A stretch of DNA of 20,749 bases from positions 104,801 to 125,549 of the forward strand of contig NZ_KL591016.1 in the NCBI RefSeq assembly GCF_000716335.1, given 5' to 3'. The stretch's first letter is position 1; every line of letters begins with the position of its first letter. The notes under the pieces were generated by a model that was not told where the DNA came from, did not search any database, and was given only the letters and a program-made list of their open reading frames with translations. Shown piece by piece: positions 1 through 6,814 of this stretch. The position numbers were made by a program, and so were the translations under genes. Source of the DNA: Streptomyces sp. NRRL S-118. Its GTDB lineage: Bacteria; Actinomycetota; Actinomycetes; Streptomycetales; Streptomycetaceae.

Positions 1-174
1 GCCAAGCTCGTGGAACTGCCCGGCAAGCCCGGCTGGGGCGCCTGGTACGCCACCACGCCCGCCACCGCCGGCCACGGCCACGGCGTCACCCTGTACGACC
101 GCCACGGCAAGGCCCTCGCGGAGTTGCCCGGAATCGACTCCCGGGGCCCTTCCGGAGGAGGCCCTAGCGGATGA
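1..174 (+). CDS. 3' end of an unidentified protein gene (truncated by window edge)
   Basis: The first frame is open from base 1 to a TGA at 172-174 and encodes the last 57 residues of a protein. The visible tail contains a Gly/His-rich stretch (TAGHGHGV) followed by a short strand-like segment ([13 protein letters not shown]) and a Ser/Gly/Pro-rich end. Codon third positions are strongly G/C, as expected for a real Streptomyces gene. Its stop lies inside the 3' end of the convergent hemB gene, so the two genes overlap by 11 bp tail to tail. I do not recognise the family and the start is outside the window. Confidence 0.55.
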   Translation, partial: AKLVELPGKPGWGAWYATTPATAGHGHGVTLYDRHGKALAELPGIDSRGPSGGGPSG

Positions 175-1159
175 ACCGCTGCGCGGCCTCGGTCGCCCAG
201 TACGTCAGGATCATCTGCGCGCCCGCCCGCCGGATGCCGGTGAGGGTCTCCACGATCGCCTTGTCCCGGTCGATCCAGCCCTTCTCCGCCGCCGCCTCGA
301 TCATCGCGTACTCACCGCTGATCTGGTACGCGGCGACCGGCACGTCCACCGCCTCGGCGACCTTCGCCAGGACGTCGAGGTACGGACCGGCGGGCTTGAC
401 CATCACCATGTCGGCGCCCTCCTCCAGGTCCAGCGCCAGCTCGCGCATCGACTCGCGGAGGTTCGCGGGGTCCTGCTGGTAGGTCTTGCGGTCGCCGCGC
501 AGGGACGAGCCGACGGCCTCCCGGAAGGGCCCGTAGAAGGCGGAGGAGTACTTCGCCGTGTAGGCGAGGATGGCGACGTCCTCCTTGCCGATGGTGTCCA
601 GCGCGTCCCGGACGACGCCGACCTGACCGTCCATCATGCCGCTGGGCCCGACCACGTGGACGCCGGCGTCCGCCTGGACCTGCGCCATCTCGGCGTACCG
701 CTCCAGGGTCGCGTCGTTGTCGACGCGCCCCTCCGCGTCCAGCACCCCGCAGTGCCCGTGGTCCGTGTACTCGTCGAGACACAGGTCGGACATGATCACC
801 AGGTCGTCGCCGACCTCGGCGCGCACGTCGCGGATGGCGACCTGGAGGATGCCGTCCGGGTCGGTGCCCGCCGTGCCGAGGGCGTCCTTCTTCGCATCCT
901 CCGGCACGCCGAAGAGCATGATCCCGGAGACACCTGCCGCGGCCGCCTCCACCGCGGCCTTCCGCAGCGTGTCCCGCGTGTGCTGCACGACCCCCGGCAT
1001 CGCGGCGATCGGCACCGGCTCGCTCACGCCCTCGCGCACGAACGCGGGCAGGATCAGGTCGGCGGGGTGCAGGCGGGTCTCCGCGACCATCCGCCGCATG
1101 GTGGGGGTCGTCCGCAGCCGCCGCGGCCGCGCACCGGGGAAGGATCCGTACGAAGTCAT
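164..1159 (-). CDS. hemB: Porphobilinogen synthase (delta-aminolevulinic acid dehydratase)
   Basis: Condenses two molecules of 5-aminolevulinate into porphobilinogen, the first common step of tetrapyrrole synthesis, in the cytoplasm. The 331-residue length fits the family. The two Schiff-base lysines are visible: K203 in [17 protein letters not shown] and K255 in [13 protein letters not shown]. The metal loop at residues 125-138 reads [14 protein letters not shown], which keeps the first and third cysteines of the zinc triad but has Asp at the middle position. The allosteric-site region [10 protein letters not shown] (171-180) is also present. The ATG at 1159 gives the usual N-terminus ([15 protein letters not shown]). 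The gene is transcribed away from the nearby hemACD operon block and is separated from it by a regulatory island of about 3 kb, so it probably has its own promoter in 1160-1239. Confidence 0.97.
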   Translation of the reverse strand: MTSYGSFPGARPRRLRTTPTMRRMVAETRLHPADLILPAFVREGVSEPVPIAAMPGVVQHTRDTLRKAAVEAAAAGVSGIMLFGVPEDAKKDALGTAGTDPDGILQVAIRDVRAEVGDDLVIMSDLCLDEYTDHGHCGVLDAEGRVDNDATLERYAEMAQVQADAGVHVVGPSGMMDGQVGVVRDALDTIGKEDVAILAYTAKYSSAFYGPFREAVGSSLRGDRKTYQQDPANLRESMRELALDLEEGADMVMVKPAGPYLDVLAKVAEAVDVPVAAYQISGEYAMIEAAAEKGWIDRDKAIVETLTGIRRAGAQMILTYWATEAAQRFIR

Positions 1160-1201
1160 ACGCCCACGCTACGCCCGGCCCGCTCGTGCTCTTGCCGACA
1201 G

Positions 1202-1233
1202 CCTGCCGGAGCGCGCGGCGCCGCTTCGGCAGG
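1202..1233. terminator. GC-rich hairpin between the winged-helix gene and hemB
   Basis: CCTGCCG at 1202-1208 pairs perfectly with CGGCAGG at 1227-1233, and the interior contains a second self-complementary stretch (GCGGCGCCGC). It lies just past the stop of the winged-helix gene (1240) and 43 bp upstream of the hemB start, so it could terminate the former. There is no U-tract, which is common for Streptomyces terminators. A role in hemB leader regulation cannot be excluded. Confidence 0.4.
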
Positions 1234-1239
1234 CCCGGC

Positions 1240-2145
1240 TCAGGCCGCCAGCGCCGATGGCGGACGGCAGTCACGGCAGCGTCCCGGCTCCGGGGAGCGG
1301 AACGCGCGATCGCACGTGTCGCACGTCTGGAACGGGTCGGGCCGGGCCGCCCCGGGGCCCCTGGCGCTCCCTTCGGGGAGCGGCGGGGGCAGCATCTCCC
1401 GCAGACGGTGACCCAGGAGACCGGCCGGGTTCCGCAGATCCGCGGGCAGGCACGCGGTCAGCGTGCGGTGAACGGCGCAGGGAGTGGCGCCGTTGTCGAG
1501 CCAGGCGGTGACGGCGGGGGCGAGACGCCGCACGTCCCGTCCGGAGAGGGTGAGCCGGTCGTCGGTGCGGCGCAGGTCCACGAGGAGGGCGGCGGCCGTG
1601 TCGTGGCGCTCGCCGCCGGATGCCTCCGGCAGCTCGGGCGCCGCCGCGACGGCTGCGGCCACGACGGGTTCCACCGGCACGGCCTGCACCGGGGCCGGAT
1701 GCGGTACGGGCTCCACCGGCGCCGGTCGCCTCCGGGGCCTCGGCCCGGCCGCGCGCGGCGCCAGCGGGACGGCTGCGCTCGGAGCAGGGACGTCGTAGAC
1801 GTGGGTACGCGTGATCACGCGGCCGGCGGCGGTGCGCTCCCGGGCCCGCCGGAGGTAGCCGTGGACCTCCAGCTCGCGCAGGGCGAACGCGATCCGCTCG
1901 CGGCTCTCGGGAAAGCGGGCCGCCATGGAGCGGATGTCGATGGCGGCGCCTTCGGGCAGCGAGAGGATGTGGGTGGCCAGCCCGATCGCGATGAGGGACA
2001 GCTCGGCGTGCTGGGCCAGGTGGTTGCCGATGACCGTGTACCGGTCCGGCTGGTGTTCCCTGATGTGGGTGACACCGGTGTGGGTGGCGCTCGCGGGAAC
2101 AGGGGGGCGGGGGCGGACGGCGGCGCTAGGCTTCTGCTCAGCCAT
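1240..2145 (-). CDS. Winged-helix DNA-binding protein with C-terminal four-cysteine knuckle
   Basis: A 301-residue protein. After a Pro/Ala-rich leader, residues about 30-105 form a helix-turn-helix domain of the replication-initiator/winged-helix type (RYTVIGNHLAQHAELSLIAI, then SMAARFPESRERIAFALREL, then a GYLRRARE wing). A Pro/Ala-rich linker follows, then a second helical domain (about 180-250). The C-terminus has a CX2C-X11-CX2C motif at C275, C278, C290 and C293, likely a zinc ribbon or knuckle. I recognise this as a common Streptomyces family of unknown function, often present in many paralogues near WhiJ-like cassettes. There is no convincing Shine-Dalgarno sequence directly before the ATG at 2145, so the start could be leaderless or slightly different. 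Sequence-specific DNA binding is inferred from the fold. Confidence 0.85.
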   Translation of the reverse strand: MAEQKPSAAVRPRPPVPASATHTGVTHIREHQPDRYTVIGNHLAQHAELSLIAIGLATHILSLPEGAAIDIRSMAARFPESRERIAFALRELEVHGYLRRARERTAAGRVITRTHVYDVPAPSAAVPLAPRAAGPRPRRRPAPVEPVPHPAPVQAVPVEPVVAAAVAAAPELPEASGGERHDTAAALLVDLRRTDDRLTLSGRDVRRLAPAVTAWLDNGATPCAVHRTLTACLPADLRNPAGLLGHRLREMLPPPLPEGSARGPGAARPDPFQTCDTCDRAFRSPEPGRCRDCRPPSALAA

Positions 2146-2286
2146 GTGGGGAAGATCTGCTCTCTTCCTCGGTGGTCAGGCCCTCGCACTGGGATGCCAG
2201 TCCCGGCGGGGGCCGTCGCATGTCTGCGGTTGTCAGGGCGAGGCTGCCCGACCAAACCGCCCTCGCGCCAGCAGGGTTGGGCGGAT

Positions 2287-2298
2287 TCACTCCAGTGA
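2287..2298. promoter_or_regulatory. Small palindrome in the winged-helix gene upstream region
   Basis: The 12-bp sequence TCACTCCAGTGA has perfect 5-bp arms around CC. It sits in the 275-bp gap (2146-2420) between the winged-helix gene and the ATPase gene. The surrounding stretch (about 2305-2360) is much less GC-rich than the rest of the window and contains repeated GGTT and GGTTCTTT words, as expected for a promoter region. A role as an operator for the winged-helix gene is a guess from position and symmetry. Confidence 0.25.
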
Positions 2299-2384
2299 GT
2301 GACGTACGCGGGGTTTGGTTGGTTTGGAAGGTTCTTTCCCAGGGTTCTTTGGTCTTTGACCGCCCGCCGCACCGGCGTACGGAA

Positions 2385-2414
2385 CACCGGAGCCTGAAGG
2401 TCCGGGCTCCGGTG
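2385..2414 (-). terminator. Hairpin terminator of the ATPase gene
   Basis: CACCGGAGCC (2385-2394) and GGCTCCGGTG (2405-2414) form a perfect 10-bp stem with a 10-nt loop. It starts 6 nt past the stop codon of the minus-strand ATPase gene, the typical place for a factor-independent terminator. No strong U-tract follows. Confidence 0.6.
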
Positions 2415-2420
2415 ACGCGT

Positions 2421-2855
2421 TCACCGGCACGGGACGAGGTCGAGCTCCGCCCAGACGGTCTTGCGCGGCACGGGCCCCAGCTCGACACCCCAGCGATCCG
2501 CCAGCACCTCGACCAGCAACAGCCCGTAGCCGGACTCGGCCGGCGCATCGGCCGGTTCCGCCGTACGGACGGGCAGCCGCTCCCGGCGGGTGTCGGTCAC
2601 CTCGACACGGAGCGTGCCGGGCGGCACGACGATCAGCGCGAGACGGAAGTCCCGCCCGGGCACCCTCCCGTGCGCCACCGCGTTCGCCGCCAGCTCGGCC
2701 ACGACGAGCCGCGCGGGATCCAGGGGCAGCCCCCACGAACGCAGTTGCTCCGTCGCCAGGAGCCGCGCCAGCCGGGCGCCGCGGGGTGTGGCGGAGAGCG
2801 GCACGGAGAAGTGGCGCAGCGGGGCATGCGTGGCGGATGCGATGTCGTGATTCAC
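2421..2855 (-). CDS. RsbW/AbaA-like ATP-binding protein (GHKL anti-sigma-type kinase domain)
   Basis: A single GHKL (histidine-kinase-like) ATPase domain of 144 residues. The N-box is VVAELAANAVAHG at 51-63, with the Mg-binding Asn at 58. The G1 box is VEVTDTRRE (84-92) and the G2 box ESGYGLLLVEVLADRW (107-122). No dimerisation helix or receiver is present, so this is the stand-alone RsbW-like class. Many such proteins in Streptomyces act, or are thought to act, as anti-sigma or switch proteins by phosphorylating or binding partners. The frame is open further upstream, but the extension is low-complexity and overlaps the divergent regulator gene. The GTG at 2855 gives the usual family length and N-terminus (MNHDIAS). 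It is divergent from the XRE/DUF397 pair, an arrangement seen in WhiJ/AbaA-type clusters. The partner is unknown. Confidence 0.85.
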   Translation of the reverse strand: MNHDIASATHAPLRHFSVPLSATPRGARLARLLATEQLRSWGLPLDPARLVVAELAANAVAHGRVPGRDFRLALIVVPPGTLRVEVTDTRRERLPVRTAEPADAPAESGYGLLLVEVLADRWGVELGPVPRKTVWAELDLVPCR

Positions 2856-2946
2856 ATCACCCAGCGTGTTCGCGCCTGCGTGACGTGTGAAGCGGAGGAG
2901 CCCGTGCGGACGGTGACTGTCCGCCCGGCGGCCGGTTCCGTCCGGG

Positions 2947-2975
2947 CCGTACGGGGGTGACCCAGGCCCGTACGG
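2947..2975. promoter_or_regulatory. Inverted repeat in the divergent ATPase / XRE promoter region
   Basis: CCGTACGGG (2947-2955) and CCCGTACGG (2967-2975) are exact inverted copies separated by 11 nt. The spacer contains a second, smaller dyad GGGTGACCC (2955-2963). This lies in the 165-bp intergenic region between the divergent ATPase and XRE regulator genes, 45 bp before the chosen XRE start. It is a natural candidate operator for the XRE protein; binding is inferred only from position. Confidence 0.45.
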
Positions 2976-3020
2976 ACGGGTTGTACAGGGAAGGGCCAGC
3001 GCGGAGGGAGGGTGGCAGAC

Positions 3021-3854
3021 GTGAACGACGAGGACACGTGTCTGGACGACGAGGAAGCCGGGGCGGTGATGCGCGCGGTCGCCCGGCAACTGAAACTGTG
3101 GCGCGAGGCGGCCGGCCTCACCCAGGCCGAGTTCGGCCGCGCCATCGGCTACGGGGAGGAACTGGTCTCCTCGGTGGAGCGGGGGCGGCGCATCGCCCGG
3201 CCCGAGTACCTGGACGCTGCGGACGAGGTACTGAACGCGGGCGGCAGGCTCGCAGCGATGAAGGGCGACGTGGCGGAGGCGCGGTACCCGAAGAAGGTAC
3301 GGGGCGTGAAGCGCCTGGAGGCGGAGGCCGTCGAGATCTGCTCCTACAACAACTCGGTCATCGATGGACTGTTGCAGACGGAGGAGTACGCGCGGGCGGT
3401 GTTCAGCTCACGGCGTCCTCAGTTCACGGAAGAGGAGCTGGAGCAGCGGGTAGCAGCTCGCCTCGACCGTCAGCAGATCTTCTGTACCCCAACCACACGC
3501 CCGCTGCTCAGTTTTGTCCTGTGTGAGGCGACGCTTCTCCGCCTGATCGGGGGCAAGATGGTGATGCGCAAGCAGCTCGAACGCTTGTCGGAAGTGGCCC
3601 GGCTGCGAGATGTCGATCTCCAGGTGCTCCCCCTAAGCCGGGAGGAGAACTCGGGCCTTGGCGGCCCTTTCCGACTACTCAAGCTCAAGGATGGGGCAGC
3701 CGTGGGTCTCAACGAGGTCCAGCTCACCAACCGCGTGATCACCGACCCGAAAGAGACGACAGTCCTCGACATGCGCTATGGGATCATCCGGGCGCAGGCT
3801 CTCACCCCACGAGAGTCGCTGGCCTTCATCGAGAAAGTGCTGGGAGAGTCATGA
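3021..3854 (+). CDS. XRE-family regulator with DUF5753 domain (WhiJ-like / Scr1-like)
   Basis: A 277-residue cytoplasmic DNA-binding regulator. Residues about 15-75 form a classic XRE helix-turn-helix (LKLWREAAGLTQAEFGRAI followed by SSVERGRRI). Residues about 90-275 match the DUF5753 effector-like domain common in Streptomyces (SVIDGLLQTEEYARAVF, LSFVLCEATLLRLIGG, DVDLQVLPL, the conserved GPFRLL). GTG at 3021 is preferred because GGGAGG (3006-3011) lies 9 nt upstream; GTG at 3012 is the alternative and adds MAD. The stop overlaps the DUF397 start as ATGA, so the two are translationally coupled. From about 3300 the gene is visibly less GC-biased at third positions than neighbouring core genes, which suggests acquisition or frequent exchange. 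Such proteins are thought to control development or antibiotic production with their DUF397 partner. Confidence 0.93.
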   Translation: MNDEDTCLDDEEAGAVMRAVARQLKLWREAAGLTQAEFGRAIGYGEELVSSVERGRRIARPEYLDAADEVLNAGGRLAAMKGDVAEARYPKKVRGVKRLEAEAVEICSYNNSVIDGLLQTEEYARAVFSSRRPQFTEEELEQRVAARLDRQQIFCTPTTRPLLSFVLCEATLLRLIGGKMVMRKQLERLSEVARLRDVDLQVLPLSREENSGLGGPFRLLKLKDGAAVGLNEVQLTNRVITDPKETTVLDMRYGIIRAQALTPRESLAFIEKVLGES

Positions 3855-4111
3855 CCCTCAAGCCCTCTGACGGAGCCAACAATCAGTTGGAGTGGATAAA
3901 GAGCAGCTACAGCTCGGACGACGGCCCATCCTGCGTCGAAGTGGCCTGGACCAAGAGCAGCTACAGCACCGACGACGGTCCCGACTGCGTCGAGGTCGCG
4001 GCCATGACCGACCGGATCCTCGTCCGCGACTCCAAGAACCCCACCGGCCCCCGCCTCGCGCTCGCCCCCGCCACCTGGGCGGCCTTCCTGCCGTACGCCT
4101 CGCGGCGCTGA
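3851..4111 (+). CDS. DUF397 protein with duplicated N-terminal motif
   Basis: An 86-residue protein of the DUF397 family (BldB is a distant relative as I recall). The characteristic WxKSSYSxxxGxxCVEVA signature occurs twice in tandem (residues 15-32 and 33-50). It is followed by the normal C-terminal part with VRDSKNPTGPRL and a WAAFL motif. Most family members carry one signature and are about 60-70 residues long, so this one appears extended by an in-frame 54-bp duplication. It overlaps the upstream XRE gene by 4 bp (ATGA), the usual XRE-DUF397 pairing, in which the small protein is proposed to act as partner or antagonist of the regulator. A strong palindromic terminator follows 9 bp after its stop. 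Confidence 0.92.
   Translation: MTLKPSDGANNQLEWIKSSYSSDDGPSCVEVAWTKSSYSTDDGPDCVEVAAMTDRILVRDSKNPTGPRLALAPATWAAFLPYASRR
3893..4000 (+). repeat. Tandem 54-bp in-frame duplication inside the DUF397 gene
   Basis: Unit 1 (3893-3946) encodes WIKSSYSSDDGPSCVEVA and unit 2 (3947-4000) encodes WTKSSYSTDDGPDCVEVA, identical at 15 of 18 positions. The DNA copies are also very similar, including AAGAGCAGCTACAGC and GACGACGG in both. The period is exactly 54 bp, so the reading frame is kept. Confidence 0.9.
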
Positions 4112-4120
4112 CGACACGCC

Positions 4121-4162
4121 GAGGGGGGTGGTGCGTACCGCGCGGTACGCACCACCCCCCTC
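4121..4162. terminator. Perfect 42-bp palindrome, bidirectional terminator
   Basis: The 20-nt arm at 4121-4140 is the exact reverse complement of 4143-4162, with a self-complementary CG at the centre. It stands between the convergent DUF397 (stop 4111) and hemD (stop 4179) genes, about equally far from each. It would therefore terminate both the XRE-DUF397 operon and the rex-hemACD operon. Confidence 0.85.
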
Positions 4163-4178
4163 CGAGGCCCTGGAAACG

Positions 4179-5846
4179 TCAGGTCGTCGTGCGCCGACGC
4201 CGCGCCCCCGGCCGCCGCTCGCTCGGCCGCGTGACCGGGTCACCGGCCTCCAGCGCGGCCTGCCGACGCCGTACGCCGAACTCCGCGAGCGCCTCCGCGA
4301 GCTTGTGCACCGACGGCTCCGGCGCCAGGACGTCCACCCGCAGCCCGTGCTCCTCCGCGGTCTTCGCGGTGGCGGGGCCGATGCAGGCGATCACGGTCAC
4401 GTTGTGCGGCTTTCCGGCGATGCCCACCAGGTTCCGCACGGTCGACGACGACGTGAAGAGAACGGCGTCGAAGCCACCACCCTTGATCGCCTCGCGCGTC
4501 TCGGCCGGCGGCGGCGAAGCGCGCACGGTCCGGTACGCGGTCACGTCGTCGACCTCCCAGCCGAGCTCGATCAAACCTGCGACCAGCGTCTCGGTCGCGA
4601 TGTCGGCGCGCGGCAGGAAGACGCGGTCGATCGGGTCGAAGACCGGGTCGTACGGCGGCCAGTCCTCCAGCAGGCCCGCGGCCGACTGCTCACCGCTGGG
4701 CACGAGGTCCGGCTTCACGCCGAACTCCACCAGCGCCCTGGCCGTCTGCTCGCCCACCGCCGCGACCTTGATCCCGGCGAAGGCGCGCGCGTCGAGCCCG
4801 TACTCCTCGAACTTCTCCCGCACCGCCTTGACCGCGTTGACCGAGGTGAAGGCGATCCACTCGTACCGTCCGGTGACGAGCCCCTTGACCGCGCGCTCCA
4901 TCTGCTGGGGCGTGCGCGGCGGCTCGACCGCGATGGTCGGCACCTCGCTCGGCACGGCACCGTAGGACCTGAGCTGGTCGGAGAGCGACGCCGCCTGCTC
5001 CTTCGTGCGCGGGACGAGCACCTTCCAGCCGAACAGCGGCTTGGACTCGAACCACGCGAGCTGGTCGCGCTGGGCGGCGGCGCTGCGCTCACCGACCACG
5101 GCTATGACCGGCTGGTGGCCGTCCGGGGACGGCAGCACCTTCGCCTGCTTCAGGACCTGGGCGATGGTGCCGAGCGTCGCGGTCCACGTCCGCTGCCGGG
5201 TCGTCGTCCCCGCCACGGTCACGGTCATCGGGGTGTCCGGCTTACGGCCGGCCGCCACCAGCTCACCGGCCGCCGCGGCGACGGCGTCGAGGGACGTCGA
5301 CACGACCACCGTCCCGTCGCTCGACCCCACCTCCGCCCAGCACCGCTCGCTCGCGGTCCGGGCGTCGACGAAGCGCACGTCGGCGCCCTCGGCGTCGCGC
5401 AGCGGCACACCGGCGTACGCCGGCACGCCCACCGCGGTCGCCACGCCCGGCACGACCTCGAAGGGGATGCCCTCCGCGGCACACGCGAGCATCTCGGCTC
5501 CCGCGTTGCCGTCGAGGCCGGGGTCGCCGCTCACGGCACGGACGACCCGCTTGCCGCCCCGCGCGGCCTCCATGACAAGATTGGTCGCATCCCTCAACAC
5601 GGGGACACCGGCGGTCATTGACGCATCGTCAACAATCGTCAGCTCAGGCGTGCTCACGCCCGCCCGGGCGTGGCCGCGTACGACGTCGAGCACATCCGGC
5701 TCGGCGATGAGTACGTCAGCGCCCGCCAGCGCCTCGACGGCGCGCAGTGTCAGCAGCCCCGGATCCCCGGGTCCGGCGCCCAGGAAGGTGACGTGACCGC
5801 ACGCGGAGAACGCCGAGGAAACCTTGGATGCAGTGGTGGGGCTCAA
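4179..5846 (-). CDS. hemD: Uroporphyrinogen-III synthase fused to an N-terminal methyltransferase-like (SUMT) domain
   Basis: A 555-residue two-domain protein. Residues about 18-255 form a precorrin/uroporphyrinogen methyltransferase fold (GAGPGDPGLLTL at 23-34, VVPGVATAVGVPAYAGVPL at 131-149). Residues about 273-535 form uroporphyrinogen-III synthase (WKVLVPRTKEQA, FTSVNAVKAV, VAAVGEQTARAL, FLPRADIA, FTSSSTVRN), which cyclises hydroxymethylbilane with inversion of ring D. The methyltransferase part lacks the usual YDxLV and GGDPFxFGRGGEE elements; the second is replaced by SGDPGLDGNAGAE (106-118). Its SAM-dependent activity is therefore doubtful. The start is TTG at 5846, overlapping the hemC stop as TTGA, with GGGGGAG 8 nt upstream; no usable ATG or GTG fits better. 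Last gene of the rex-hemACD operon. The C-terminus ends in a basic Arg/Thr tail. Confidence 0.95.
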   Translation of the reverse strand: MSPTTASKVSSAFSACGHVTFLGAGPGDPGLLTLRAVEALAGADVLIAEPDVLDVVRGHARAGVSTPELTIVDDASMTAGVPVLRDATNLVMEAARGGKRVVRAVSGDPGLDGNAGAEMLACAAEGIPFEVVPGVATAVGVPAYAGVPLRDAEGADVRFVDARTASERCWAEVGSSDGTVVVSTSLDAVAAAAGELVAAGRKPDTPMTVTVAGTTTRQRTWTATLGTIAQVLKQAKVLPSPDGHQPVIAVVGERSAAAQRDQLAWFESKPLFGWKVLVPRTKEQAASLSDQLRSYGAVPSEVPTIAVEPPRTPQQMERAVKGLVTGRYEWIAFTSVNAVKAVREKFEEYGLDARAFAGIKVAAVGEQTARALVEFGVKPDLVPSGEQSAAGLLEDWPPYDPVFDPIDRVFLPRADIATETLVAGLIELGWEVDDVTAYRTVRASPPPAETREAIKGGGFDAVLFTSSSTVRNLVGIAGKPHNVTVIACIGPATAKTAEEHGLRVDVLAPEPSVHKLAEALAEFGVRRRQAALEAGDPVTRPSERRPGARRRRTTT

Positions 5847-6814
5847 AGTGCTCGCTCCCCCATAAGACCGGCCGCACCCTTGGCGAGCATCTCGGACGCG
5901 AGTTCGCGACCGAGCGCGACAGCGTCGCCGTGCGACGTGGGTACGGGACCGGTGGTGGACAACTGCACCAGCGTGGTGCCGTCGGTCGTGCCGACGACGC
6001 CGCGCAGGCGCATCTCATGAACAACCTGCCCATCGGCCAGCAGGTCGGCCAGCGCACCCACGGGTGCGGAGCAGCCGGCCTCCAGGGCGGCGAGCAGGGA
6101 CCGCTCGGCGGTCACGGCGGCCCGGGTGTGCGGGTCGTCGAGCTCGGCGAGCGCGGCGGCGAGGTCGGTGTTCGCCGCCGTGCACTCGATCGCCAGCGCC
6201 CCCTGTCCGGGGGCGGGCAGGACCGTGTCGACCGACAGGTGCTCGGTCACTTCGTCGCCACGCCCGATGCGGTTCAGACCGGCCGCGGCGAGTACCACCG
6301 CGTCCAGCTGCCCGCTCCGCACGTAACCGATGCGCGTGTCGACGTTCCCCCGGATCGCCACGCATTCGATCTCCAGGCCGTGGCTGCGCGCGTACGCGTT
6401 GAGCTGCGCCATGCGCCGCGGCGAACCGGTGCCCACTCGGGCTCCGGCCGGAAGCTCCTCGAACCGCAGCCCGTCCCGGGCGACCAGCACGTCGCGCGGG
6501 TCCTCGCGCCGCGGGATCGCCGCGAGCACCAGGTCGTGGGGCTGCGCGGTCGGCAGGTCCTTGAGCGAGTGCACGGCGAAGTCCACCTCGCCCGCGAGCA
6601 GCGCGTCGCGCAGCGCCGTGACGAAGACGCCGGTACCGCCGATCTGCGCCAGGTTCTCGCGGGAGGTGTCGCCGTACGTGGTGATCTCCACGAGCTCCAC
6701 CTGTCGCCCGGTCAGCTGCCGCACCGCCTCCGCGACCTGCCCGGACTGGGCCATGGCGAGCTTGCTGCGCCTGGTCCCCAGCCTCAATGCCCTCTGGGCC
6801 CTCTCGCTGGTCAT
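5843..6814 (-). CDS. hemC: Hydroxymethylbilane synthase (porphobilinogen deaminase)
   Basis: Polymerises four porphobilinogen units into hydroxymethylbilane, the substrate of the hemD product encoded next. The 323 residues show RLGTRRSKLAMAQ (11-23), the catalytic Asp in HSLKDLP (D86), GTGSPRR (128-134), and RGNVDTRI (155-162). The dipyrromethane-cofactor cysteine C248 lies in EAGCSAPVG. The ATG at 6814 overlaps the hemA stop as ATGA. The frame stays open far upstream on the same strand, but that part is antisense-frame noise inside hemA and has no family similarity. The stop overlaps the hemD TTG start by 4 bp, implying translational coupling throughout. Confidence 0.97.
   Translation of the reverse strand: MTSERAQRALRLGTRRSKLAMAQSGQVAEAVRQLTGRQVELVEITTYGDTSRENLAQIGGTGVFVTALRDALLAGEVDFAVHSLKDLPTAQPHDLVLAAIPRREDPRDVLVARDGLRFEELPAGARVGTGSPRRMAQLNAYARSHGLEIECVAIRGNVDTRIGYVRSGQLDAVVLAAAGLNRIGRGDEVTEHLSVDTVLPAPGQGALAIECTAANTDLAAALAELDDPHTRAAVTAERSLLAALEAGCSAPVGALADLLADGQVVHEMRLRGVVGTTDGTTLVQLSTTGPVPTSHGDAVALGRELASEMLAKGAAGLMGERAL

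Noticed and set aside
4128..5621. 497-residue open frame on the + strand opposite hemD
   Set aside because: Composition is Arg/His/Gly-rich with no family features. It is the antisense shadow of a certain gene, common in very high-GC DNA.
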